Part shown: one piece after another, positions 1 through 10,750 of the stretch | How positions within the stretch are numbered: the stretch's first letter is position 1 | Layout: each line of letters begins with the position of its first letter | DNA from: Siphonodentalium dalli | Taxonomy: Eukaryota; Mollusca; Scaphopoda; Gadilida; Siphonodentaliidae | DNA length: 64,000 bases | Assembly: GCA_032622095.1 (NCBI GenBank) | Contig: CP136069.1 | Span: 39,470,194-39,534,193, forward strand | Direction of reading: 5' to 3' | Made by a program: the position numbers and the translations under genes | The notes under the pieces: generated by a model | What the model saw: the letters and a program-made list of their open reading frames with translations, nothing else | What the model was told of the DNA's origin: nothing | Databases searched by the model: none

Positions 1-860
1 ATCAGTGTTACTTCAGTATTTTTTTGGCGTTTAAATAACACATGCCAAATGACCTGAGCTCACAAAAATTGAAGCACAAAGTTGCCAAATTAGCCAAAGT
101 AGGTAATTTTGATATATGAATAAAATTCAATGTCAGCCACGGTTATGAGCGACACAATATAGATCGGAATGAACAGAAACGGTGAGCAACCTTAGAACAA
201 TCGGTCTGTCACGTTTTTAAATGACGTCATCGTGTGCGACCAGTTATCTGCGACAAATTCGTATAAATTTGCTACTTTCAGTTTCTGTTTCCCGAGAAAT
301 CGAGCGTGTTGCACCAAGTTACGATCCGTTGAATCTTGTTAATAAAATTAAACACTTGTAACTGGTGTCTGTTTTCTGGAACCCCCTCCGTGAAGACAAC
401 TACTGTGAATATGTGATGTAGGTGTTTGATCTATTGTGGGGTGAACAGTTTAACAGATAACAACCATTGGTATCGGACTACAACACTCATATAGCCAAAT
501 GGTGTACCCATGTCAAATCTGTATTATCATTATTAAATAATGTAGACAAGTGACTTCCATTCCATGGGGTTTGTGATACGTTGATTGAATTGTCTTCAAG
601 TGTCTTACTGTCACTTCTTGTGTCATATTCGCCATGACACAGCTAGATAGAAATTCAATGCAACATATCAAAAACCCTCCATGCATGAGACTGAGAGTGA
701 CTTGCCTATGTCATGATTTTTCCTAAACAAAAACACAAGTTCCAACAGATATTTAAGGAGATTAGCATTGCCATATAGTATCTAGTGTGAAGTTTGCAGT
801 TTTTTGTCATGATATACTGAAAGACACAATGGAAGACAATGCCAATCACTAGCTGATTCG
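1..860. other. No gene seen; compact promoter/LTR-like block inside
   Basis: No convincing coding sequence is visible. Within it, 207-365 has the order of a small promoter or solo LTR. A perfect CRE palindrome TGACGTCA lies at 222-229, a TATAAAT box at 262-268 and an AATAAA at 341-346, all within 130 bp. No paired copy, clear target duplication or internal retrovirus-like coding sequence was found, so a solo LTR is only a guess. The rest of the stretch shows no repeat or ORF I can name. Confidence 0.3.
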
Positions 861-1290
861 ATTCGAGATTTGATTCGATGTCGATATCAGGAAGGAGATT
901 TGATATCGAGATTCGATTCGATGCAAAATCCCCGATTCGCAGATCCCTACTTGAAAAACTGCTAGTTAATTTAAGAAAACAGTATTGTCCTATATTTGGC
1001 CAACATTGTCATTGGAATTGTCAACCTAAGTGGGGGTGTCAGGTTTGAAATATCCAACTCTAGGAAGGCTTGAGGCCAGACTAGATGCTAGGATGTTGCG
1101 ATTTTCTTGTTCAGATTTCAAAATTTTCTCACACCGGGCCAAACAACCATGGTCGGCCAGGTGTGTCCTGGTCTCTTGTCAATAGACGTGTGCATTTGTT
1201 TGGAGTTGGACCACTAGATGTTAGGATTTGTGCAATTTTCAGGTTCAAATATCGGGTATATAGAACCATGGTGTATGAATATATAGGCTA

Positions 1291-3472
1291 CTAGCAGGGT
1301 TACCCGGCGTTGCCCAGGTTAATGTATGCTGTGGCTATTTGTTGGGAATAGAGAATGCTCTTGCTTAAAGTGTTATACGTTTTCTCATAAATTGTATATT
1401 CAAATAGCATCACAATACATGATTATTACAGTCATGGAATATAAGTAGTGGCTCACCTTGTCAATTGTCATTCTGTTTATCGCGATTAATCCGTTCCACC
1501 AATAATGAAGTATTTATTTATTTACAACTGCCCATACATTAGACGTTATAATATGATACATGAACATCATAAACACATTAGTTCGATAAAAGATAATAAT
1601 TGGGTTTTACATATTGAGATGTATCAATCAATGTAGTGGGTTGGACTAAGATCTCGAGGACACCTGGCTATCATATCTCCATGAAGATACAGATGTTTCA
1701 AAGAAATTTCCAGGTGCTCCTCTGTTCATGGTGCTATATATTGACTAAATATTCTTAGTTTAAAAGAAATGACTTATGTGGGTCACCATATGTCGGGATT
1801 ATGAAATGTGAACGCCCAACTACTTAAAATGATATGGAGATGGCCTGGTGACTGTATATAACTTATATGTGGATATCGGCGAATAGCAATCTTATCAATG
1901 ATAGTGCATATACGCTCGCCATCCGTGACGCAAACGACACCAAATGTGATTTAATTCATGGTATATCATTAGAGAAAAACGTGTATGAATTTGGTGGAAT
2001 TTGGTTTATTAAATCAATTGTTGATGCAACGCTGACTCGAACAACGCCATATTACGAAGGTGATTATGTATTCGTTTGGTGGAAATCAGCGACAAAACAA
2101 TTTCACCATATGTTTTTAATTTCCCCTCCCACCAACAGCGTCATTTTATAAATATTTAACCCGCACCATTATCTTCCTTGTAAAAAGTTACCACTCTTAG
2201 AACGCCTTGGTGCCATCTCGATTGTACCGCGTGAAGTTATATATAGAACGCACACAGACAGACAAAAAGACAGACAGACAGCACGATTTTATTTCTTGTA
2301 TCATTTTAGAAGAACGTGTCTGAATTTGATGGTAATTGGTACTAAAAATATTTTGTATCAGTTTTGGTGACCCTCCCGTCCCTATTTCGCACTCAAGCTG
2401 CACACACTAAGACTCATTAGAGATTAGAGATGCATATATATGAAATTGGTGAAAATTGGCGAGTATACAAATTCGTATCAAATTTAAGGTCCCCATATCT
2501 CTCACCCATAGGGCACCATTTTGGTGTATCTAAACCACACGATAAGATTCCTCGTATCCCGGAGAAGAATATGTATCAATCTGGTGGAAATCGGCACTAA
2601 ACATATAGATATAAATTTTTGTGTCCCTCTCATCTCTATACACCACTGACTCGAATGGCCCCACTTGTGACACCCTTAAACCACACGATTACCCTCCTGA
2701 TATCATGGAGATGATTGTTTATAAGTTTGGTGATAATCGGCGACTAAACAATTTTTTTAATCAAATTTGGTGCCAATCCCTCCCCTCTCCATCTCACCCA
2801 AACAGCACCACTATGGCGTATTTAAATCACGATTAGATTCCTCGTATAATGGATAAGAACGTGTATCATTTTGGTGGAAATTGGCGCTAAAAAAAAAGTG
2901 CATCAATTTTGGTGCCCCCGTCCCTTTCAATGCAACCCTGACTCGAATTATGCCACATTTGACAGATAAAAGCCACACCATTAGACTCCTCATACCATGG
3001 GGATGATTTTGTATAAGTGTGGTGGCAATCGGCGTCTTATTATCAAATTTAGTGCCCACCCCCTCCCAATCTCTCATCCAAAAACAACAATTTGGCGTTG
3101 TTAAATCGCACAATTAGATTCCTTGTATCATGAAGAAGAATATATATCAATTTGGTGGAAATCGGCGCTAAAATTAGTTTTATCAATTTTGGTGCCCCTC
3201 TCCCCTTCCGTTCATCCCTGACTCAAACGACGCCACTTTTGACATATTCAAACCACACCGTTGGATTCTTCATATCATGGGGATGATTATATGTAAGTTG
3301 CGTGGCAATCGGCGACAAAAAAAAATTCTGCCCCTCCCCCTTTTCTGCCCCTGACAACAACGGCGTCACTTTAGAAAATTCTAACACCGACCATTATCTT
3401 TCTCGTAAAAAGCTACTCCTAGTAGACCCCTTTGGCATCATCTAGATGGTCCCCTGTGAATTTCTATAGAAC

Positions 3473-3503
<31 letters not shown>

Positions 3504-3523
3504 TTCGCAAATATAGATATAGA
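1291..3523 (-). mobile_element. Non-autonomous Helitron H1
   Basis: Read on the minus strand it begins TCTATATCTATATTTGCG, has a GT-CT rich (CAGA)n/(TCTG)n stretch just inside, and ends with a GC hairpin (ACCTGGGC...CCGGGT) followed by AACCCTGCTAG. The flanks are A on the 5' side and T on the 3' side, the canonical Helitron target. The interior repeats a degenerate block of about 250 bp containing phrases such as TTTGGTGGAAATCGGCG, at roughly 2330, 2570, 2700, 2850, 2990 and 3130. There is no Rep/helicase coding, so it must move in trans. It interrupts a hAT copy precisely, without target duplication. Confidence 0.85.
3480..3502. repeat. (CAGA)n microsatellite inside Helitron H1
   Basis: Short run of CAGA units close to the 5' end of Helitron H1 (minus strand). 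The same TCTG/CAGA run is found just inside the 5' end of the other Helitrons in the window, so it is a family feature, not a random microsatellite. Confidence 0.8.
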
Positions 3524-3670
3524 TTAGGCCTGGGCACCGATGTGCAAGGGGTTGCAAATGGAATTATGCAAAACTTGTGTTCGGTCGGATTCAAGGGGGG
3601 GGGGTGCAGTTGGAATTCCCCAAAGTGGACACCCCCAACGGAGATTATCTAGGCTCTAGCCACGTCCCTG

Positions 3671-4015
3671 ACTGGTGGAATATGATCTCTATTCGGTCGT
3701 AGCCAGAGTAGAGATTCATGGCATGATTTGGGTTGTACCTTAGAAATGTTCCAGCAGCATTGATTTCTGGTACGCCTATACGTGCCGCCATGACAATGTT
3801 GTGGAGATCATACAACGGTTCAAAGACGTAGTACACATCCGGGTTCTCGTCGAATAAACCACCCATTAATGATGATCCACTGCGCATGTACGACAATACG
3901 AGAAGTCTTCTGGTCGTAATATCATTATGTGTTGTAAAATCGTCACTAGACGACAGTGACTGCATATATCCAGACGAGGCATCGTGATCGACATGTGAAG
4001 CAACAGAAGTCCTAT
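3671..4015 (-). pseudogene. Carbohydrate sulfotransferase, catalytic exon (truncated)
   Basis: This exon encodes the 5'-PSB (PAPS-binding) region of a Golgi carbohydrate 6-O-sulfotransferase-like enzyme. The reading frame contains LSYMRSGSSLMGG, then FDENPDVYYVFEPL, which matches the family's conserved RSGSS...FEPL block that binds the sulfate donor PAPS. The exon opens at 4015 after a clear pyrimidine tract and acceptor (CTTATACTCTTTCAG on the minus strand), in phase 1. That matches the phase of the donor in the anchor exon at 10576. At 3671 the coding sequence runs straight into the terminus of a hAT element. The 3'-PB motif and the rest of the catalytic domain are absent from the window, so the gene is broken as it stands. 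Exact substrate (GlcNAc, Gal, GalNAc) cannot be told. Confidence 0.8.
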
Positions 4016-4065
4016 CTGAAAGAGTATAAGGGGAGACGCACGTTTTGCAAAAAATCTTGAATTTC

Positions 4066-4543
4066 ACATATGTGACCCGCCATATCAAATCCAGTCGGAA
4101 GTCGGGATTTTTTTACCCTGTGCCAATGCATTCTCTTACATATGCGAGTCGACCAGAGAGAATGTTAGGCCAATGCATATATAACAGAATGCATTGGCCT
4201 AACAATTTTTTATCATTTGTTTTAAATAAATGTTTCTGACAATTTTTAGGACATAAAATAAAAAACATCCATTACCCTGCAGGGAGCCCCACACATATAT
4301 AGAAACATATAGAAGAGTGTCGTCTGCTCGTGTTTGTCTGGGGCTCTGTATGGGTGAAATTATAAAATTGTTAAAGAATACAAGAAAAAATTATTAAAAT
4401 TGTAAAAAATTGTTAGGCCAATGCATTCTCTTATATATGCGAGGCGACCTATGGTCGACTCGCATATATAAGAGAATGCATTGGCACAGGGTAAAACAAA
4501 TCCCGACTTCCGACTGGATTTGATATGGCGGGTCACATATCAT
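4066..4543. mobile_element. Inverted-repeat MITE with nested hairpins
   Basis: Arms of about 85-140 bp begin ATATGTGACCCGCCATATC and end with its complement GATATGGCGGGTCACATAT. They share a phrase reading AGTCGGAAGTCGGGAT and another reading GAGAATGCATTGGC. The left arm holds an additional small hairpin around TTAGGCCAATGCAT. No ORF is present. A target duplication is not clear. It lies about 50 bp from the sulfotransferase splice acceptor, inside the intron. Confidence 0.75.
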
Positions 4544-5106
4544 CTTCATCTAGAATCTGAGCAATTATTAAGAGACAACACAACAATGGACTTTTAATAC
4601 ATTTGAGAGGTTGAAAATTTTATTTTATTTTTTGCCCCTTTCAGTACAAGAACTGCTAGAATAATTAATAATTTCACACAAATTCACACAAAACTCCAAT
4701 ATGCAAATAGCTTATTGTCTTGGCTCTATGAGAGGAGGCTTCATTTATATCATAATGTTGAGTTAGATTTTTAATTTCATAATATAGCATCATATATTAT
4801 AATGAAGAATAAAGCAGTCACAAATATTCCATCCCATTGAATGTTGATATGCAGTGTGGTCCACTCAAGCAGGGAGCAATCAACATGAATTAGGCCACAG
4901 TGTTAAGAGATATGGTGGTCAGCTTTAACTTGGTTATGAACCCATAACTCATCTCAGCCCAATTGTTCATTGATCAACAGGCATGGCATGCAAATCCTCA
5001 AATATAGAAAATTAATTATGAGCAGATGCCTTTCTCAAGGAAAATCATTAAATTTCACAAATAAAGAATAACTATGCCTCCTCTCATGGTCTTGAGGTAT
5101 TATATC

Positions 5107-5413
5107 ATATAAGGATTAACTGTATCATGACAAAACCAGCCCAAAATATCCCATAGCGCCCTAGGCAAAAGTTAACAGGTACAATTTCTCTTTATATTGA
5201 AACCCGATGATTTATTAAGTCAATCCTGCGCGAGTCCAAATGCGCCCAAAACATTACGCGTTCGTCTTTCCAAAAACCAATGACGCGGTGATGTAATTAT
5301 GAGACTGCAGTTATGAGCTGTTCCGCGTTCACCGAGAATTAATTGAAACTAGCCACGTGGGCGCCGACCAATCAGAATGCTGGATTTAGTGATAATCACA
5401 CTTAGTATGTAAA
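5107..5413 (-). repeat. Dispersed repeat, short form of the satellite-embedded element
   Basis: The reverse complement matches the elements at 55760-56270 and 57626-58134. It shares the ends ATAAGGATTAACTG and CTTAGTATGTAAA, plus internal phrases such as GACTCGCGCAGGATTGACTTA and CAGCATTCTGATTGGTCGG. This copy lacks the 150-bp palindrome that the satellite copies carry next to the ATAAGG end. No coding sequence. Confidence 0.8.
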
Positions 5414-5423
5414 TATATATATA

Positions 5424-6028
5424 CTAGAAGGTGACCCGACTTCGTCCGGGCTTTGACCTTGAATTGTCCATTTTGAAGGTCAAGTGGGGTCACGATTTGA
5501 CCAGTCCAAAAACACTGCCCGGACAAAAGTACCCGACAAACGTGCCCGTCGAAATCCATCCGGTTTTACCCGATTTGACCTTGAATTGATCATTTTGAAG
5601 GTCAAGGTCTGGTCGGGGTCACGATTGGACCCGTCCAAAACAATCAGTGGACAAAACTAACCCCACGTATCAAATTTCGTCGAAATCCCATCAAAATTGG
5701 CGATTTGACCTTGAAATGACCCGATTTCAAGGTCAAGGTCACGTCGCACGGGCAAATGAATATGCTTATGAGACTCGCCATAAGAAAGTACCCCCACATA
5801 CCAAGTTTCATCGAAATCCCGTGATATTCGGGCGTTTGACCTTGAAATTACCCGATTTCAAGGTCAAGGTGACGTCGCACGGACAAATTAATATGCCTAT
5901 GTTCGTCCCCGGCCGAAAATACCCCCCACATACCAAGTTTCATCGAAATCGGGTGGGCCGTTTTCGTGTTCATCGCGAACACACAGACAGACAGACAGAC
6001 ACACAGATCTTCCAAAATATATAATAGA
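5424..6028 (-). mobile_element. Non-autonomous Helitron H2
   Basis: On the minus strand it starts TCTATTATATATTTTGG and ends with hairpin GCCCGGAC-GAA-GTCGGGT then CACCTTCTAG, followed by T. The interior consists of repeated modules in which phrases like GACCTTGAAATGACCCGATT recur (around 5450, 5575, 5700, 5830). Apparent ORFs are readings of these modules. Its 5' end touches the 3' CTAG of Helitron H3 with no base between. Confidence 0.85.
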
Positions 6029-7262
6029 CTAGCAGGTTAGCCCGCCACTGGCGGCATTCGTCCCATGGCTTTGTTTCAGAAACATGACATTTTTGTAATT
6101 ATTTTGTTTTTATTTATTTTTGTTTTTTATTTTTTAATATGAATTTAATGTTTTTTAAATTTAATATATTTTGTTTCTGAATTGTTTTTTTATTGTTAAT
6201 TTTTTTTAATTTTAAATTGTTTGAATTAAATTTAAAATTGTTTTAATTCATTTTTTTGTTTCTGGTGGAAAAATTTACCCGTAGAAATCCCCCCTTCCTA
6301 GGAACGACAGACAACGCATTCTTTGTTTCGTGAAATCTCTCTACGATAACATTGCATTGAATTGAAATTAAATTTTAAATTGTTTTAATTAAATTTTTTG
6401 TTTCTGGCGGAAAAATTTACCCGTAGAAATCCCCCCTTCCTAGGAACGACAGACAACGCATTCTTTGTTTCGTGAAATCTCTCTACGATAGCATTGCATT
6501 GAATTTAAAACATACGCTTCCCGTCGCGAAATCTGTCTGCATAATATTTCGAGTCTGCCGTACCCGTCGTAATGTCGTGAAATCTCTCTGCATAATAGAT
6601 AACATTGCATTGAATCTGTTGTTGGCATTCAGGGCTTCGGGTCGTTGTTGTTGGCATCACGGCTCCCCGAAAACTCTCACATTGCCGAAAACGTGTATTT
6701 AGTAATATCGTTGTTGTTGATATTTACGGCATGGGGGCTATTTTCTCGCCAACAATGTCGTTGGCGTTCACGGTTTGGGGCAGTGTGTATAGCAGCGTGA
6801 GTTAGCAGGAATCGAGGGGTGTAAGTTTAGAGCTTGTTTATATGAATGTTTCGGAAATAGACTAAGATTTTCAGCCGTAACAAAAAATGTATACATCAGA
6901 AAATGTACATTCTATATTTTGCGAGGTATTAGCAAGTTTTGGCTCAACGGGTTAAGCAGTTTGAAGTGAATATGGATATAAAAATATACATATACAGATA
7001 TAAAAAAAATGTAGAGTTACTCCTCTTGGATCGCGAGCGAATATCAGTTAACCCCGAAGTGCCGATTGCGGTGAATTTGATGATTGCGAAGGGAGAGACG
7101 GTGCTCTGAGGTTCTCCAAAACACGACTACGGCGGTGTCGGTGGATTTTACACTTACATACGAAATTTGATCTCAATCTGTACACGCGTTTTGGATTCTA
7201 TGAAGTACAAACACACACATACATGTATATATATACGGAGTTCTCAAAATATATAGTATAGA
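6029..7262 (-). mobile_element. Non-autonomous Helitron H3
   Basis: On the minus strand it begins TCTATACTATATATTTTG (preceded by A) and ends with a hairpin of the form GCCGCCA-G-TGGCGGG, then CTAACCTGCTAG. The interior contains a duplicated block with a period of about 142 bp (6271-6350 and 6413-6492) and very AT-rich sequence at 6090-6260. No Rep/helicase coding is seen. It lies directly upstream of H2, head to tail. Confidence 0.8.
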
Positions 7263-7670
7263 TATGAACTGCACTTTTGAAGAAAACAAATATTTAACAG
7301 AAGTTCTTGGTACCTGATTTGTTTTAGATATTCATGCCATAAAAGTAAAGTAAATGAGTATACACGTAGTATCCAAAATGCTCGATATTTCTTAAATATT
7401 GTGTCACAATAATCGCTTGTACCAAATTTCACAAAGATATTCCTAACAAATTTTGAGAAAATCCGTTTTGAAATACCGGGAAATTTTGGCAAAGCGTCTG
7501 ACCCTTAAACGACAGTGAAGTAGTATGACGAGCCTGTAGTACGACATCCTTGTACCGCCACATCCTCTTCAGTTATTAATATGATATATCAGATTAGTAT
7601 TCTGGTATATCAGAACGCAACGGAATGATTACTGGAGACCCCAATCTGGGCCAATATCATTGAATGTGTC

Positions 7671-7769
7671 ACTCCCCCACCCCAACCACACATACCCTAC
7701 ACACTCCCCCACCCCAACCACACATACCCTACACACTCCCCCACCCCAACCACACATACCCTACACACT
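7671..7769. repeat. 32-bp minisatellite, three copies
   Basis: Three near-identical 32-bp units start at 7671, 7703 and 7735, each reading ACTCCCCCACCCCAACCAC and then ACATACCCTACAC. Related CCCCTCACATACACCACACC sequence follows at 7876. The apparent proline-rich ORF here is a reading of the repeat. Confidence 0.9.
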
Positions 7770-9045
7770 TCCGTGGATTGCTTAACGTGAACCAGTTGGG
7801 ATCTGAGTGGACGTTGATATACCAGAACTTTCACTGGAGATTCCAGCTATCCCAAGATGACTGACTAATGTGTACCGCCCCTCACATACACCACACCCCT
7901 GTCATAACGTGACTGGGTTGATGAGTAGACGACCATTTAATACTAGAACGCGCGACAGACGATCACTGGAGATTCTAGCTATACTTGCTATCTGAATAGT
8001 TCTTAAGTGAACTACTCGTCGTCAATGAGGAAATTTAGTGTAGAAAGGGATAATGTTCCATCTTCTCCAAAGCATAATTGGCCATAGTCCGTGGGCCAGA
8101 CATGATATTTTTTAAGTTGTCGGCACCCCCCCCCCCCCCCTCTCCAACAAAGGTTTCTATATATCAAATTAAAGGTCATTATATGGCCATCCGATTTTGC
8201 TGTTGCCCGTTTCAGAAACTGTCCCAAAATATATTTTTTCAAGAAAGACAAAGCTTTACTCCTAAAACAAAATGAAAATGTTCTCCAGTACAAGTGTCAA
8301 AGCATAAACAAATATTGCGGTTATACACTGCACAATATATCGTTCATATTAATTAGAAATGATCATAAAATGACACGAGATACAAAACCTAAACCAATTT
8401 ATGAGCTACTTAGAAAAAAATGCGATAAATATTTTGAAATCTCGAAAAATTCCTTGGATTTTGAAAAAAAGTGTCACATATAATTGGCTATAACTTGTGA
8501 ACAACATGGGCTATTGATCCGAAACAGGGCTCAACAATTGCCCCAATGACATATCAAAACTATTTTAGTGATGGAATGTCAAGAGTATTGCTGTAAAAAT
8601 GTGATGTGAGCGTAAATGTACCACGGATTTTACGCAATTCTGTAAAAATACAGTTACGTTTATTGCTATTTGTATTGTTTATGAGATGCCATCATCATTT
8701 TACAAATATATTGATAGAGCAAATAACCAGTTCAATATCGCTGCTGTGGCATTAATGAATCACAACAAAGCCTTGTTAACGTCGGTCCTTGTTTCAGCTT
8801 TATCAAATTTCACAATACCAAACAAGGATAGTTTGTTACATCGGAACTTATCAAACAACTAGCTCGATTATATTGAGCTAGTTTTATGTTGGTGACGGTT
8901 ACTTTCACCAATTAACGATTACTTTCACCAATTATCATTTGTTCACTTCAGCGACCCTATTGGCAGCCATCTTATATATCATTAGTCATTTTCCTTTTGT
9001 TTCATGCCATGCAATATGTAATTGTCTAATATGTATGTCCACAAC

Positions 9046-9927
9046 GGGAACATGTCTCTATTCCGAAGGTTCGCTATTCCGAAGGTTCACTAATCCGAAG
9101 GTTCACTAATCCGAAGGTTCACTATTCCGAAGGTTTTTGTTATTTTAAAAGTTAATTCTATATTCTAAAGTATATTGAGAGGGTTCTTTAGTACGAAGAC
9201 TCTTTTTATGAAGGAAATAACTTAAAACATTAAAAAAATAAATGTGATTTTTGTTTTCGTGGGTTTCCTTGAGATTTAACCCTTTGGCGAGTAGAACGAC
9301 ATATATGTCGTCTATCGGCTGAGGACTAAAACGACATATTTTAGGAAGTGTTATTTTACGTCTATATAACTTCAATAAATCATCTGATTTATAAATGATT
9401 TACATAGTAGTTATTTTGATTAATATAATGTCCCAAATGCTAAAGGCGGACTATAACAGTGGGCTCTTACGGTCAATCAATACTGGAGCGCTATAACTTA
9501 CTGTATAGCAGAATACCGCTGAATGGACCTAACTGCAATTCTGACTTTGTATTGATTTTAATGTTGATGTTTCTTTCAAGTACAGATTGCCAGTTCGGGT
9601 AGAATGCATCTCTAACTCGTAGTTTATTTCAGTCATTGTGTTTTCAACTTTCTATAATATTAAAATGATAAACTGATACTGTCTTCTTGCTATTAATAAC
9701 CGACATCTGGGACAAATTAGATATTAGATTGGGGTGTATAAATGTACGGGGGCGCAAATTTTGATTCATTTCTGGCTAAAAACTCCCATAATAGAAAACC
9801 TTCGGAATAGTGAACCTTCGGAATAGTGAACCTTCGGATTAGTGAACCTTCGGATTAGTGAACCTTCGGATTAGTGAACCTTCGGAATAGCGAACCTTCG
9901 GAATAGAGAACCCTACCCATTATACCC
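9046..9927. mobile_element. Fold-back DNA element with 16-bp tandem TIRs (Mutator-like)
   Basis: The termini are inverted arrays of a 16-bp unit (TTCACTAATCCGAAGG and its variant with ATTCC): about 4 units at 9058-9134 and 7-8 inverted units at 9799-9910. The element is flanked by a perfect 9-bp direct repeat GTCCACAAC (9037-9045 and 9928-9936). A 9-bp target duplication and GGG termini suggest a Mutator-like (MULE) origin. The 660-bp centre has no recognisable transposase. Confidence 0.75.
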
Positions 9928-10089
9928 GTCCACAACAGCTACCAAGTTATGTTTTAAAAAAGAAGTTATGCTTATACTGTTAAAAAGTGGCTTAACTTTT
10001 GGGAATGTTCTTGACACCGTATCCTACCGCGTTTCCGAAAATCGAATTTCTGCTGAACTAGTTTCTCATTCTATTACTAGATTACTAGA

Positions 10090-10524
10090 AAGTTGCCTCA
10101 TGATAGGATACAACAACAACATTTCTTCAAAATACGCTTTAGTTATCAGAATCGATTTATTGCAACAAAATAATGCTAACCACTGTCAACTATGGTATCA
10201 AATTTCCCAAATCTTGTTATTTATCAACATTTTGTTCAACAAGATATGGCCGTATTATCTCTAAAGTATCACGAAATTTGACCGTATTACGACTTGATTT
10301 TAGATTTATCCATTTTCATCCGCAATTTTGTCCGAGACCCTCCGTTTGACCATGTGTTTCTGGGCCACATATTATTACACATCTCGAGAAATAACAAACT
10401 TCAAAAATCGATATCTGATCACTCTGATCTTTGATGTGTGGGTTCCTCGACTCGAATCAAATATGTTTTACCCCCGAAGCCAACGAAATAGTAATTTAGG
10501 AGCATCTGATGGGATTGAGTGCCT
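10090..10524 (+). mobile_element. TTAA-family element, partial
   Basis: Homologous to the complete copies at 18757 and 60445. One terminus is kept, ending GATTGAGTGCC(T)TTAA at 10525-10528, and the body includes TCGACTCGAATCAAATATG. The other terminus is diverged or lost near 10090. The ORF that runs through it is not a gene. Confidence 0.65.
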
Positions 10525-10575
10525 TTAAACATCTACGACGAGACCCTGGCAGGGTATATCGATACGTATAGATAC

Positions 10576-10744
10576 CTGCTCCAAGCCTTTCTTTAAAGTT
10601 ACCAGCGTACGTCACCATGAGTAGAATTATAACAGTGGCGATTAGCATCACGCCGAGGAGATGTTTTTGCTGCCAAACTACCATATTCGTCCTCTGGCGC
10701 CACGGTTCACGAACGGTACATTTTAATCTGATGCGACGAAACAT
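10576..10744 (-). pseudogene. Carbohydrate sulfotransferase, N-terminal signal-anchor exon
   Basis: The ATG at 10744 opens a 56-codon exon with an arginine/lysine-rich cytosolic start (MFRRIRLKC), then a hydrophobic stretch at residues 29-47 (LLGVMLIATVIILLMVTY region), then a short lumenal stem. This is the type II Golgi membrane topology of carbohydrate sulfotransferases. The donor GCAG|GTATCT leaves the exon in phase 1, matching the acceptor of the catalytic exon at 4015; joining them makes an Asp codon. Linking the exons rests on strand, order, phase and topology, not on direct similarity of this poorly conserved region. The gene is classed as broken because its catalytic exon is truncated. 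Confidence 0.6.
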
Positions 10745-10750
10745 CCAATA

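Larger units (their letters stand above)
945..3670 (-). mobile_element. hAT-type non-autonomous element, truncated and split by a Helitron
   Basis: The pieces 945-1290 and 3524-3670 read, in reverse, as the same family as the complete elements at 16044 and 28788. The 3670 end carries the family terminus CTCTAGCCACGTCCCTG (reverse of CAGGGACGTGGCTAGAG). The other terminus is missing at about 945, next to a short GATTCGATTCG-rich stretch, so the matching target duplication cannot be found. A 2.2-kb Helitron sits between the two pieces. The intact end abuts sulfotransferase coding sequence, so this element is what truncates that exon. No transposase is present. Confidence 0.8.
4016..10575 (-). 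other. Predicted 6.56-kb intron of the sulfotransferase gene
   Basis: The intron is inferred from a donor (GCAG|GTATCT on the minus strand, GT at 10574-10575) and an acceptor (TTTCAG, AG at 4016-4017), both phase 1. An alternative donor lies upstream (GCTG|GTAACT), also phase 1. The intron holds the MITE at 4066-4543, Helitrons H2 and H3, a 32-bp minisatellite, a Mutator-like fold-back element and a TTAA-family fragment, which explains its length. The remaining parts, 4545-5106, 7264-7670 and 7770-9036, show no gene; a C14 run lies at about 8127. Confidence 0.6.

Noticed and set aside
1867-2151. 94-codon ORF on the plus strand
   Set aside because: Lies in Helitron H1, whose internal repeats are frame-open; no domain recognised.
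7664-7864. Proline/threonine-rich ORF
   Set aside because: Translation of the 32-bp minisatellite.
10496-10575. The anchor-exon ORF extended to its stop at 10496
   Set aside because: Beyond the donor at 10575 the frame runs on into the TTAA-family element, so the coding part must end before it.
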